64,000 nucleotides of DNA, from contig NZ_JAKZKW010000010.1 of the NCBI RefSeq assembly GCF_022808695.1, forward strand, positions 60,480-124,479. Reading direction: 5' to 3'. Of this stretch, positions 53,107-61,256 are shown piece after piece. This DNA is from Fundidesulfovibrio soli. GTDB taxonomy: Bacteria > Desulfobacterota > Desulfovibrionia > Desulfovibrionales > Desulfovibrionaceae. Below the pieces are notes generated by a model that did no database searches, was not told where the DNA came from, and worked only from the letters and a program-made list of their open reading frames with translations. Position numbers and translations under genes: made by a program. The first letter of the stretch is position 1. Each line of letters starts with the position of its first letter.

Positions 53107-55245
53107 ATGACTTCCGACCCCGCCGGGTCCGGCTCCACAGGCTCCGGCCCTGTCCAACCTTCCGCGCCCCACGGCTGGGGACCAGGCTCACTTTCCGGCC
53201 TCGTCCTGCTTCTGGCGGCCCTTGCCGCCGGGCTGTTCACCCTGTTCTCTCCGGGCCGCATCCCGGGCGACCTGGGGGACAGCCGCTTCAACATGTACAT
53301 CCTGGAGCACGGCTGGCGCTGGCTCACGGGCCAGGCCCCTTCCTTCTGGTCCGCGCCGTTCTACTACCCGGCCCCTGACGTCACGGCCTTTTCCGACAGC
53401 CACCTGGGAACGCTTCCCCTCTACGCCGCGCTGCGCTGGGCGGGCCTCGGGCGGGAGGCGGCGTTCCCGGCCTGGATGGCGCTGTGCTCGGCCTTGAGCT
53501 ATTTCGCCTGCTACGCCGCGTTGCGCAGGCTCGGAGCGGGCCTGGCGGGCGCCGTGGCCGGGGCCTGGGTTTTCGCCTTCGGATTGCCCGTGGCCGGACA
53601 GCTCAACCACGCCCAGATGCTGCCGCGCTTCTGCGTGCCTGTGGCCTTCGCCGCCTGGGCCGCCTTCCTGCGCAGCGGGGCCGCCCGGCCACTGGCCCTG
53701 GCCCTGGGGGCGCTGGTCTGGCAGACGTACTGCGGCATCTACCTGGGCTACTTCCTGGCCCTTTGCCTGGGGCTGATGACTGCGGCCCATCTGCTGGCGG
53801 GCGGCGGTGAAGCCGCAGGCACATGGCGAGCCGGATTTTTCGCCCGGCTGGCTGCCCTGGCCGGGGGCTCCCGGGGGCTTCCGGTGCGCCTCGCCCTGCT
53901 GCTGGCCGCCGGGGGGGCGCTCGTCCCGTTGTTCGAGCCCTACATTCGGGTGTCGAGGGCTCTGGGCACGCGCGACCCTTCCGAGATCGAGGCCATGCTG
54001 CCGCGCGTGCTCTCCTGGCTCAACGCCTCGCAGAGTTTTTGGTGGTCCTGGGCGGCGGACTTCAGCCCCAGCTTGCCCCTGGCCCACGAGCACGCCCTGT
54101 TCGCGGGACTCGCCCCCATGTTGGCCCTGGCGGCCCTGCCGCTGCTGGCCCTGGCGGGGCGCGACCCCCTGGCGCGGAGGGCCATGCCCTTCTGGTGGTG
54201 CTTCGCCCTGGCGGCCATCCTGACGCTGCACGCGGGCGGCCACAGCCTCTACATGCTGCTGGTTTCGGCGGCCCCGGGCGTAGGGGCCATCCGCTCGGTG
54301 ACGCGCATCGCGCTGGTGCTGCTGTTCCCGCTGTCCGTGGCCCTGGCCGTTGCCTTCACCGCCCTGGAGCGGAGGCTGCGCGGCATGGCGGGCTCACGCT
54401 TTGCGCCTGCGGCCGTCCTGGCGCTGGTCTGTCTCGTCCTGACGGAGCAGGCCCACCGGCCGCTGGCTTCGTATTCCTTGGCCGAGGCCAGGGCCCGTTT
54501 GGATGCCGCGGTGAGCGGCCTCGGGCCTGCAAAACCTGACGCCGTGCTCTTCCTGGATGCGGCGCGCGCGCCGGGCCAGCCCTTCTACGTGGTGCAGCTG
54601 GACGCCATGCTGGCCTCGCAGGACATGAACATCCCCACGGTCAACGGCTACAGCGGCCACCACCCGCCGGGTTATCCCGAGGATCTGTTCCTGCTGCGGG
54701 GGGACGTGGAGGGCGCGCTGGAGCGCTGGGTCTGCCTCCACGGAGGCGGCATCCTCATGGGCCGCATGCTCCCGCCCCGAAGCTCGGGGCTCCCGGCCGC
54801 GACGGCGCGGCAGGGCGGGGGCGCGGGCTGGAGTGTGGACCTCACTGGGGAGTGCTACCCCCTCGAGGTGGACGTGGCGGTGGGCTTCTCCCTGCCGGAG
54901 CCGCAGGGGCGCTGGACCGACGCCAACCTGGCCCCGGGAGCGCGGATCGTCTTCTCGCGCCCGCTGCCGCGGCGGTTCGAACTGGTGATCGAGGCCAGGC
55001 CCTTCGGCCCCAACGCGGGCAGGCCGGTTGCCGTGCGCGTCGGCGGTGTGGAGCGCGATTTCGTTTTTGCAGACTCAGGAGGCTACCAGGCCGTGTCCCG
55101 TGAGTTCGTCACGGATGGCGGCCTGCGCGAGCTCGCGATCATCCCCCCGGCTCCGGCCAGCCCCGCCAAGGCTGGCTCCGGGCAGGACACCCGCAGGCTC
55201 GGCCTGAGCATCAAGAGCATCGAGGTCCGTCCGGCAGCCCATTGA
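53107..55245 (+). CDS. Polytopic membrane protein with extracytoplasmic C-terminal beta-rich domain
   Basis: The 712-residue protein has many hydrophobic segments (roughly 10-12, residues ~28-450), for example 'LVLLLAALAAGLFTLF', 'AVAGAWVFAFGLPVAGQ' and 'LALVLLFPLSVALAVAFTAL'. A soluble C-terminal part (~470-712) follows, with a beta-sandwich-like end ('FELVIEARPFGPNAGRPVAVRVGG'). The layout resembles YfhO/PMT-like integral-membrane glycosyltransferases, with an early acidic 'GDLGDSRFNMYILEHGW' and 'AFSDSHLGTLPLY' loop. The substrate is unknown. It lies between flgE and flagellin genes. The start codon has no obvious ribosome binding site. Confidence 0.7.
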   Translation: MTSDPAGSGSTGSGPVQPSAPHGWGPGSLSGLVLLLAALAAGLFTLFSPGRIPGDLGDSRFNMYILEHGWRWLTGQAPSFWSAPFYYPAPDVTAFSDSHLGTLPLYAALRWAGLGREAAFPAWMALCSALSYFACYAALRRLGAGLAGAVAGAWVFAFGLPVAGQLNHAQMLPRFCVPVAFAAWAAFLRSGAARPLALALGALVWQTYCGIYLGYFLALCLGLMTAAHLLAGGGEAAGTWRAGFFARLAALAGGSRGLPVRLALLLAAGGALVPLFEPYIRVSRALGTRDPSEIEAMLPRVLSWLNASQSFWWSWAADFSPSLPLAHEHALFAGLAPMLALAALPLLALAGRDPLARRAMPFWWCFALAAILTLHAGGHSLYMLLVSAAPGVGAIRSVTRIALVLLFPLSVALAVAFTALERRLRGMAGSRFAPAAVLALVCLVLTEQAHRPLASYSLAEARARLDAAVSGLGPAKPDAVLFLDAARAPGQPFYVVQLDAMLASQDMNIPTVNGYSGHHPPGYPEDLFLLRGDVEGALERWVCLHGGGILMGRMLPPRSSGLPAATARQGGGAGWSVDLTGECYPLEVDVAVGFSLPEPQGRWTDANLAPGARIVFSRPLPRRFELVIEARPFGPNAGRPVAVRVGGVERDFVFADSGGYQAVSREFVTDGGLRELAIIPPAPASPAKAGSGQDTRRLGLSIKSIEVRPAAH

Positions 55246-55613
55246 ATGGAGCACGCGGGCCGCATTGCGGCGCGCAAGCCGACCTTCACGTATCCCGACT
55301 ACTCTCGAGCTTGGATTTCTCTCCAGCCTCGCCCACGCGCCCCTTGAACGGAGCGCAAGAACCGGCTTGCACAAAAGTCTGCCGGCCCGCGCCCGAAGCC
55401 GTCCATTTTGAGGCGTGCTTTTCTTGCCGCGTGGGCGTCGGAAAATCACCGCCAGGAGGGGGCAAGTTTGCCCGCGAGGCTCCCGGAAAGCGGAAAAAAA
55501 TCCCATGCCATTTTTCAATATGCTGTAATGATGTGATAAATCAGATTTGGCACGGATGAAGCAAGAGGAGGACAACAACAAGGAAAGTTGCCTTACCACA
55601 AGGAGGTAATCCC
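55246..55613. other. Intergenic region upstream of flagellin
   Basis: This 368-base gap has no gene. The last ~110 bases are AT-rich and include a sigma-54 promoter (55548-55563) and a strong ribosome binding site (aaggaggt, ending before 55614). Confidence 0.75.
55548..55563 (+). promoter_or_regulatory. Sigma-54 promoter of the flagellin gene
   Basis: TGGCAC-ggatg-AAGCA has a perfect -24 box and the invariant GG (55549-55550) and GC (55561-55562) ten bases apart. It lies 50 bases before the ATG, giving a leader of about 40 bases. Confidence 0.75.
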
Positions 55614-56507
55614 ATGTCCCTGGTCATCAATCACAACATGATGGCGATGAACGCCTCTCGAAACCTCAACAACTCGTACGGCAAGCTGTCCGTCGCGACC
55701 CGCCGCCTGTCGTCGGGCCTGCGTGTGGGCACCGCCGCCGACGACGCCGCCGGACTGGCGATCCGCGAACTCATGCGCGCGGACATCGCGTCCATCAACC
55801 AGGGCGTGCGCAACGCCAACGACGCCATCTCCATGATCCAGACCGGCGACGGCGCGCTCCAGGTGGTGGACGAGAAGCTCATCCGCCTCAAGGAACTGGC
55901 GACCCAGGCGTCCACGGGCACCTACACCTCGGACCAGCGCCTGATCATCGACTCGGAATACCAGGCCATGTGCTCGGAAATCACCCGAATCGCCAGCGCC
56001 ACCAACTTCAACGGCATCTACCTGCTCAACGGCAACCTCTCCAGCGTCGCCCACGACGGCACGGGGCTGAACCCCACCGGCAGGATCAAGATCCACTTCG
56101 GCTCCGGCAACTCCAGCGCCGAGGACTACTATTTCATCAGCATCGGCAACTCCACCGCCTCGGGCCTGGGCATCGGCATGTCCGCCGGCCCCGGCAGGGC
56201 AGGGCGCTCCATCTCCACGCAGGATCTGGCCCAGAAGGCCCTGCAGGCGCTGTCCGACGCCATCGTCTCCAAGGACAAGATCCGCGCGAACCTGGGCGCC
56301 ACCCAGAACCGCCTGTCCAACACCATCCAGAACCTGCAGATTCAGGCGGAGAACCTCCAGGCCGCCGAATCGCAGATCTCGGACGTGGATGTCGCCACCG
56401 AAATGACGGAGTTCGTCCGTCAGCAGATTCTCACGCAGTCCGCGGTCGCGATGCTCTCGCAGGCCAACAGCCTGCCCAAGATGGCCACCCAGCTGCTGCA
56501 GGGCTAG
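55614..56507 (+). CDS. fliC: Flagellin
   Basis: The 297-residue protein has conserved D0/D1 helices at both ends: 'SLVINHNMMAMNASRNL', 'RRLSSGLRVGTAADDAAGLAI', 'ANDAISMIQTGDGALQVVDE' and C-terminal 'IQAENLQAAESQISDVDVATEM', ending 'MATQLLQG'. The central variable part is short, as in many small flagellins. Cys120 in 'YQAMCSEITRIA' is unusual, since flagellins usually lack cysteine. It is exported and forms the filament. Sigma-54 control is indicated by the upstream promoter. Confidence 0.97.
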   Translation: MSLVINHNMMAMNASRNLNNSYGKLSVATRRLSSGLRVGTAADDAAGLAIRELMRADIASINQGVRNANDAISMIQTGDGALQVVDEKLIRLKELATQASTGTYTSDQRLIIDSEYQAMCSEITRIASATNFNGIYLLNGNLSSVAHDGTGLNPTGRIKIHFGSGNSSAEDYYFISIGNSTASGLGIGMSAGPGRAGRSISTQDLAQKALQALSDAIVSKDKIRANLGATQNRLSNTIQNLQIQAENLQAAESQISDVDVATEMTEFVRQQILTQSAVAMLSQANSLPKMATQLLQG

Positions 56508-56539
56508 CCATCCTGACGCCGATAGCGTGATTGACGGGA

Positions 56540-56578
56540 CCAGGGGGGGCGGAGCCGGGAGTGGCTCCCACCCCTGGC
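56540..56578. terminator. Imperfect hairpin between convergent flagellin and rnc genes
   Basis: An outer stem (CCAGGGG/CCCCTGG) and an inner stem (GGAGCC/GGCTCC) form an interrupted hairpin with no clear T-run. It may serve both convergent genes. Confidence 0.4.
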
Positions 56579-56583
56579 CTGCA

Positions 56584-57294
56584 TCAACCCTGATTGTTCT
56601 GGCCCTGATTATTCTGGTAGGATTCGAGCGCCATGCGCGCCGCGTTCTGCTCGGCCTTCTTCACGCTGGCCCCCGTGGCCAGAAGCGTCCCGCCTCCGGG
56701 GAGCACAAGCTCCACCTCGAACACCTTTTCGTGCTCCGGGCCGTGGCTGCCCAGCAGCCGGTAGATGGGCCGCGTGCGGTGGCTCTGCTGGGTCAGTTCC
56801 TGCAGCCTGCTCTTGAAATCGCGCACCTTTGGCTGCTCCAGGCCTTCGGGCCAACGCTCCGCGAACAGGCGGCGCACCACCCCCCGGGCGGCCTCGAAGC
56901 CGCCGTCCACGAACACCGCCCCAAGAATCGCCTCGAAAGCGTCCGCCAGGAGCGAATCGCGCTTGCCCCCGCCCTGGGACTGCTCGCCCTTGCCAAGATA
57001 CACGAATGCGTCCAGGTTGAGCGCGCGGGCCATCTCGGCGAGGCCCGGCATGCTCACCAGCCGGGCGCGCAGCTTGGTCAGCGCGCCTTCCGGGGCGTCG
57101 GGAAAACGGTTGAAAAGTTCCTCGGAAACGGTAAGCTCCAGTACCGCATCACCCAGAAATTCCAAACGTTCGTTGTGGGTGCAGCCCTGCTCGTTGGCAT
57201 AGGAGCTGTGGGTGAGGGCGGTAGTCAACAGCTTGACTTGCCCAAAGCGATAGGAAATACATTCCTGAAGGCTATCCAACGCATCTTCCGTCAT
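56584..57294 (-). CDS. rnc: Ribonuclease III
   Basis: The 236-residue protein has the RNase III signature '[18 protein letters not shown]' near residues 38-55, with '[16 protein letters not shown]' as the second acidic site. The C-terminal double-stranded-RNA-binding domain carries '[17 protein letters not shown]'. It processes rRNA and cleaves double-stranded RNA. I choose the ATG at 57294, with GGAAGG seven bases before; a longer N-terminal extension is open but would overlap the acyl-CoA synthetase gene. The C-terminus ends in a short Asn-Asn-Gln-Gly repeat (15-bp DNA repeat, 56588-56617). Confidence 0.95.
   Translation of the reverse strand: MTEDALDSLQECISYRFGQVKLLTTALTHSSYANEQGCTHNERLEFLGDAVLELTVSEELFNRFPDAPEGALTKLRARLVSMPGLAEMARALNLDAFVYLGKGEQSQGGGKRDSLLADAFEAILGAVFVDGGFEAARGVVRRLFAERWPEGLEQPKVRDFKSRLQELTQQSHRTRPIYRLLGSHGPEHEKVFEVELVLPGGGTLLATGASVKKAEQNAARMALESYQNNQGQNNQG
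56588..56617 (-). repeat. 15-bp in-frame repeat at the end of rnc
   Basis: Two 15-base units, differing at one base, encode the C-terminal Asn-Asn-Gln-Gly repeat tail of RNase III. Confidence 0.85.
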
Positions 57295-57298
57295 TACA

Positions 57299-59437
57299 AT
57301 GCCTTCCTTCGGCGGCCGCATGGAACGAAACGACCATTTGCTTTCCCTTCTCCAACCCCGGACCGTGGCGGTCGTCGGGGCCTCGCGCACTTCCGGCAAG
57401 ATCGGGAACGTGGTCGTGGCCAACCTGCTCTCCGCCGGGTATCAGGGGAAAATTTTTCCGGTCAACCCCTTTGCCGATGAAATCCTGGGCATCCCGGCCC
57501 TGCACGCCATCGAGCAGCTGCCCCACGGCGTCGATCTGGCCGTGGTCTGCCTGCCCCGCGAGCAGCTGGCCCCCACGCTGGAGCGGCTGGGGGGCGTGGG
57601 CGTGCGCAGCGTATGCGTCACCTCCACCGGCTTCAAGGAGGTGGGGCGCGAGGGCTACTATTTCGAGATGGAAGCCGTGGAAGTCTGCCGCCGCCACGGC
57701 ATCGCCATGCTCGGCCCCAGCAGCCTGGGCCTCTACAACGCGGCCCTGCGCTTCAACGCCCTGGCCGTGCCCTCCGCGCCGGAACCCGGCAACATCGGGT
57801 TCTTCACCCAGTCCGGGTCGCTCGGCATGGCCATCCTGGACGCCACCGCGGGCAAGGGTGTTGGCTTCTCCCATTTCATCAGCCTTGGCAACAAGGCCGT
57901 TGTCAACGAGACGGACATCATCCGCCACCTCAAGGACGACCCGGCCACCAAGGTGATCCTCGGCTACGTGGAGAACATCGAGGACGGGCAGGCCTTCCTG
58001 CGCGCGGCCCAGGAGGCCACGCTGGAGAAGCCCGTCATCATGATCAAATCCGGCGCGACGCCCGAGGGCGCGCGCGCCGCGTCCAGCCACATCGGGGCCA
58101 TGGCCGGCTCCGAGGACGCCTGCCAGGCGGTGTTCAGCCAGTCCGGCATCATCCGGGTGGGCGGCCTGCGGGAGATGTTCAACCTCGCGGTGGCCTTCTC
58201 CAGCCAGCCCCAGCCAGGCGGCCCCAACATCTGCGTGGTCACCAACTCGGGCGGCGCGGGCATCCTGGCGGCCGACGCCCTGGTGCGCTCGTCGCTGGTG
58301 ATGGCCCCGCTGCGCGGCCAGACCGTGGACGAGCTCAAGCGCTTCCTGGCCAGCCACGCCTCGTTCTACAACCCCGTGGACATCCTGGGCACCTCCAACG
58401 CCGAGACCTTCGCCAAGGCCCTGGCCGCCACCGCGCAGGACCCGCTGGTGCACATGCTCCTGCCCGTGGTCACCCCCAGCTGCCACGCCGACCTGGAGCA
58501 GGTGGCCTGGGCCATCGCCAGGCAGGCCAGCGAGTGCGCCAAGCCCGTGGCGGCCTGTTTCCTGGGCGACGCGGCCACCGTTGGGGCCCGCGAGGTGCTG
58601 CGCAAGGCGGGCGTGCCCTTCTATGACTCCCCGGAGGACGCCGTGCGCGCCCTGGACGCCCTGTTCAGGCACGCCGAGTGGATGAAGCGGCCCTTGCCCG
58701 TGGAAATCTGCTACATGTCCAACACCTTCCAGGCCAAGGACGTGCTCTCCAAGGCCAAGGCCAGGGGCTTCTCCGAGCTGGTGGAGTTCCAGGCCATGGA
58801 CGTGCTCAAGGCCTACGGCCTGCCCGTGCCCAAGACGGTGCTGGCGCGCACCTCCGACGAGGCCGCCCAGGCCGCCAAGACCATAGGCTACCCCGTGGCC
58901 CTCAAGATCGCCTCGCCCCAGATCGCCCACAAGTCCGACATGGGCGGCGTGGTGCTGAACATCAAGAGCGAGGCGGACGTGCGCCGCGCCTTCATGGACG
59001 TGACCAACCGGGCCAGCCGCATCAAGGAGGCCTACGTCATGGGCTGCGTGGTGCAGCAGATGGCGCCGCCAGGCTCCCGCGAGGTGTTCGCGGGCTTCAA
59101 GCGGGACCCGCAGTTCGGCCCCCTGGTCATGTTCGGCCTGGGCGGGCTCTACGTGGAGGTCCTCAAGGACGTCTCCAGCAGGCTGGCCCCGCTGTCGCTC
59201 CTGGACGTGGGCGAGATGGTGCGCGAGATACGCACCTACCCCCTGCTGCGCGGCGTGCGCGGCGAACCGCCCGTGGATTTCAGGGCCATCGAGGATGTTT
59301 TGTTGACCCTTTCGCAGATAGCGGTAGATTTCCCGGAGATCGTGGAGTGCGATTTCAACCCGATCATGGCCCATCCTGGCGGGGCGTTGGTGGTGGACGC
59401 CCACTTCATCCTGGGCAGGCGATCGAACGGCGACTGA
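57299..59437 (+). CDS. ADP-forming-type acyl-CoA synthetase (acetyl-CoA synthetase-like)
   Basis: The 712-residue protein combines the alpha and beta parts of nucleoside-diphosphate-forming acyl-CoA synthetases. The CoA-binding domain has '[15 protein letters not shown]', the succinyl-CoA-ligase-like domain has '[13 protein letters not shown]' and '[21 protein letters not shown]' (His as phosphoryl carrier), and the C-terminal ATP-grasp has '[22 protein letters not shown]' and '[15 protein letters not shown]'. It interconverts acyl-CoA with acid and ATP, usual in acetate metabolism of anaerobes. The start could be ATG 57299 or ATG 57320; neither has a ribosome binding site. It is almost back-to-back with rnc. 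Confidence 0.9.
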   Translation: MPSFGGRMERNDHLLSLLQPRTVAVVGASRTSGKIGNVVVANLLSAGYQGKIFPVNPFADEILGIPALHAIEQLPHGVDLAVVCLPREQLAPTLERLGGVGVRSVCVTSTGFKEVGREGYYFEMEAVEVCRRHGIAMLGPSSLGLYNAALRFNALAVPSAPEPGNIGFFTQSGSLGMAILDATAGKGVGFSHFISLGNKAVVNETDIIRHLKDDPATKVILGYVENIEDGQAFLRAAQEATLEKPVIMIKSGATPEGARAASSHIGAMAGSEDACQAVFSQSGIIRVGGLREMFNLAVAFSSQPQPGGPNICVVTNSGGAGILAADALVRSSLVMAPLRGQTVDELKRFLASHASFYNPVDILGTSNAETFAKALAATAQDPLVHMLLPVVTPSCHADLEQVAWAIARQASECAKPVAACFLGDAATVGAREVLRKAGVPFYDSPEDAVRALDALFRHAEWMKRPLPVEICYMSNTFQAKDVLSKAKARGFSELVEFQAMDVLKAYGLPVPKTVLARTSDEAAQAAKTIGYPVALKIASPQIAHKSDMGGVVLNIKSEADVRRAFMDVTNRASRIKEAYVMGCVVQQMAPPGSREVFAGFKRDPQFGPLVMFGLGGLYVEVLKDVSSRLAPLSLLDVGEMVREIRTYPLLRGVRGEPPVDFRAIEDVLLTLSQIAVDFPEIVECDFNPIMAHPGGALVVDAHFILGRRSNGD

Positions 59438-59441
59438 AGAA

Positions 59442-59460
59442 GCCCGGGACTCGCCCGGGC
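59442..59460 (+). terminator. Short GC hairpin after the acyl-CoA synthetase gene
   Basis: The arms GCCCGGG and CCCGGGC have a five-base loop. No T-run is present, so at most a weak attenuator. Confidence 0.3.
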
Positions 59461-59576
59461 GTTGGCCGCTTCCGGGCGGCCCAAACCAGCGGATTCAAGC
59501 AAAGGCCCTCCCGCCGGAGGCCGGTGAGCGTGCGGCGCGCGGCGGGATCACAGTGACGCAAGGTCGGGGAGGCAGC

Positions 59577-60641
59577 ATGGCTGGCATCTACGTGGGTTCC
59601 ACTTCCGGTTATTCCGGCAAGAACATGGTCATCATGGGCCTTGGGCTCAAGTTCCAGAAGGAAGGCTACAACGTCGGCTACTACAAGCCCGTGGGGGCCA
59701 TGCCCAAAGAGGTGGCAGGCAAACTGGGCGACGACGACGCCAACTTCGTCCAGGGCGTGCTGGGCCTCGAGGAAGACCCCTCCGAGGTCACGCCCGTGGT
59801 GGTCACGCAGGATTTCAAGGTCAAGGCCTTCTCCGGCCAGTGCCCCGACCTGATGGATGTCATCGTCAAGGGCTACGACAAGCTCTCCGCGGGCAAGGAC
59901 GTGACCCTGGTGGCCGGCTCCGGCTCCATGTACTCGGGCACCTACTGCAACGTGGACGGCGTGAGCGTGGTCAAGCGGCTGAACATCCCGGCCATCGTCA
60001 TCGACCGCTTCCAGAAGGAGCTCAACTACGACTACCTCGTGGTCCTGAAAGAGACGCTGGGCGACAACCTCCTGGGCGTGATCCTGAACGACATCACCCC
60101 CAACTTCCTGGACGAGGTGGAGTCGCTCATCGTGCCCTTCCTGAACCGCAAGGGCGTGCGCGTGCTGGGCATCATCCCCAAGGACCCGCTCATGGGCGCC
60201 ATCAAGGTGGCCGACCTGGCCGAGCGCCTGGGGGGCAAGGTCATCTCAGCCCAGCACAAGGCGGAGCGCATCGTGGAGAGCTTCCTCATCGGCACCATGC
60301 AGGTTGAAAACTTCCTGACCCACTTCCGCAAGAACAAGAACGCGGCCGTCATCGTGGGCGGCGACCGCTCCGACGTGCAGCTGGTGGCCCTGGAGGGCGA
60401 CAGCCCCTGCCTGGTGCTTACCGGCAACCTCTACCCCAACGACATCATCCTCACCCGCTCCGAGGTGCTGGAGATCCCCATCATCGTGGTGCGCGACGAC
60501 ACCTTCTCCGTGGCCAAGAAAATGGAGACCATCCTGCAGCGCCACAAGCTGCGCGACATCATCAAGATCAAGCAGGGCGCGCAGCTGGTCAGCTCCAACA
60601 TCGACTTCGAGTACATAAAGAAGGGCCTCGGGCTGAAGTAG
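59577..60641 (+). CDS. P-loop (BioD-like) and DRTGG-domain protein
   Basis: The 354-residue protein has an N-terminal dethiobiotin-synthetase-like AAA_26 domain (P-loop-like 'YVGSTSGYSGKNMVIMG', 'YKPVG') and a C-terminal DRTGG-type region ('LIGTMQVENFLTHFRKNKN'). The layout is that of the N-terminal part of phosphotransacetylase-type proteins without the catalytic PTA domain. Its position after an acyl-CoA synthetase gene suggests an accessory or sensing role in acetate metabolism. I choose the ATG at 59577, with GGGGAGG four bases ahead, over a GTG at 59553. Confidence 0.82.
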   Translation: MAGIYVGSTSGYSGKNMVIMGLGLKFQKEGYNVGYYKPVGAMPKEVAGKLGDDDANFVQGVLGLEEDPSEVTPVVVTQDFKVKAFSGQCPDLMDVIVKGYDKLSAGKDVTLVAGSGSMYSGTYCNVDGVSVVKRLNIPAIVIDRFQKELNYDYLVVLKETLGDNLLGVILNDITPNFLDEVESLIVPFLNRKGVRVLGIIPKDPLMGAIKVADLAERLGGKVISAQHKAERIVESFLIGTMQVENFLTHFRKNKNAAVIVGGDRSDVQLVALEGDSPCLVLTGNLYPNDIILTRSEVLEIPIIVVRDDTFSVAKKMETILQRHKLRDIIKIKQGAQLVSSNIDFEYIKKGLGLK

Positions 60642-60664
60642 CCCCCCTGCCACAGCCACTTTCG

Positions 60665-60695
60665 GCCCCGGCGCGCACGCGCCGGGGCTTTTTTT
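60665..60695 (+). terminator. Strong intrinsic terminator
   Basis: A perfect 10-bp stem (GCCCCGGCGC and GCGCCGGGGC) has a four-base loop and is followed by seven T. Confidence 0.9.
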
Positions 60696-60787
60696 GTCGC
60701 CATAAGCGCAGCCTCTTGGTATATGGGGCGAAAGTCCGTTCCTGCCCGCCCGGGCCGTGCGGCGAAACCCCTTTCGGAGGCGCGACC

Positions 60788-61189
60788 ATGCCCGACCTCA
60801 TCTCCTGGGGAACCACCGAGCTCGCCAAGCTCAAAGACGACATGGACAGGCGCTTTTGCGCCCTCTTCGAGGATTTCGGCCGGCCCAAGGCCATGTGCCC
60901 GGAGGGCGGCATCCGCGTGGATGCCTCCGGCGACGACTGGCTCGTCACCTGCCCCCTCTCCGGGTTCGAGCCCGAGGAGGTGGCCGTGAGCGTCTCCGGC
61001 CGGGTGCTCTCCATCTCGGCCGCGAGGGAGCGGGGCGCCGGCGGCGGCAGCCTGCGCATGGCGCGCGAGCTGACCCTGCCCTTCGCCATCGAGGCTGCCG
61101 AGGCGGGCTTCTCCGGCGGCACGCTCACCGTGCGCCTGCGCCGCCAGGGGCTCCCCCCCGTCCGCAGCATCCCCGTCCGCAAGAGCTAG
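60788..61189 (+). CDS. Hsp20/alpha-crystallin-like small heat-shock protein
   Basis: The 133-residue protein has an alpha-crystallin core ('VTCPLSGFEPEEVAVSVSGRVLSIS' region; core motif 'GFEPEEVAVSVSG') and a C-terminal beta-strand 'GGTLTVRLRRQGL'. The usual C-terminal I-x-I anchor appears as 'RSIPVRKS'. It is a holdase chaperone for unfolded proteins. The ribosome binding site (ggagg) is seven bases before the ATG. The Lon-like protease gene follows 67 bases later. Confidence 0.85.
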   Translation: MPDLISWGTTELAKLKDDMDRRFCALFEDFGRPKAMCPEGGIRVDASGDDWLVTCPLSGFEPEEVAVSVSGRVLSISAARERGAGGGSLRMARELTLPFAIEAAEAGFSGGTLTVRLRRQGLPPVRSIPVRKS

Positions 61190-61256
61190 GCCCAGCAACC
61201 CACGCGAGCCGCCGGGGCCACGGCGGGCGGCGTCGCCAACTCCACCGGAGCGCAGC

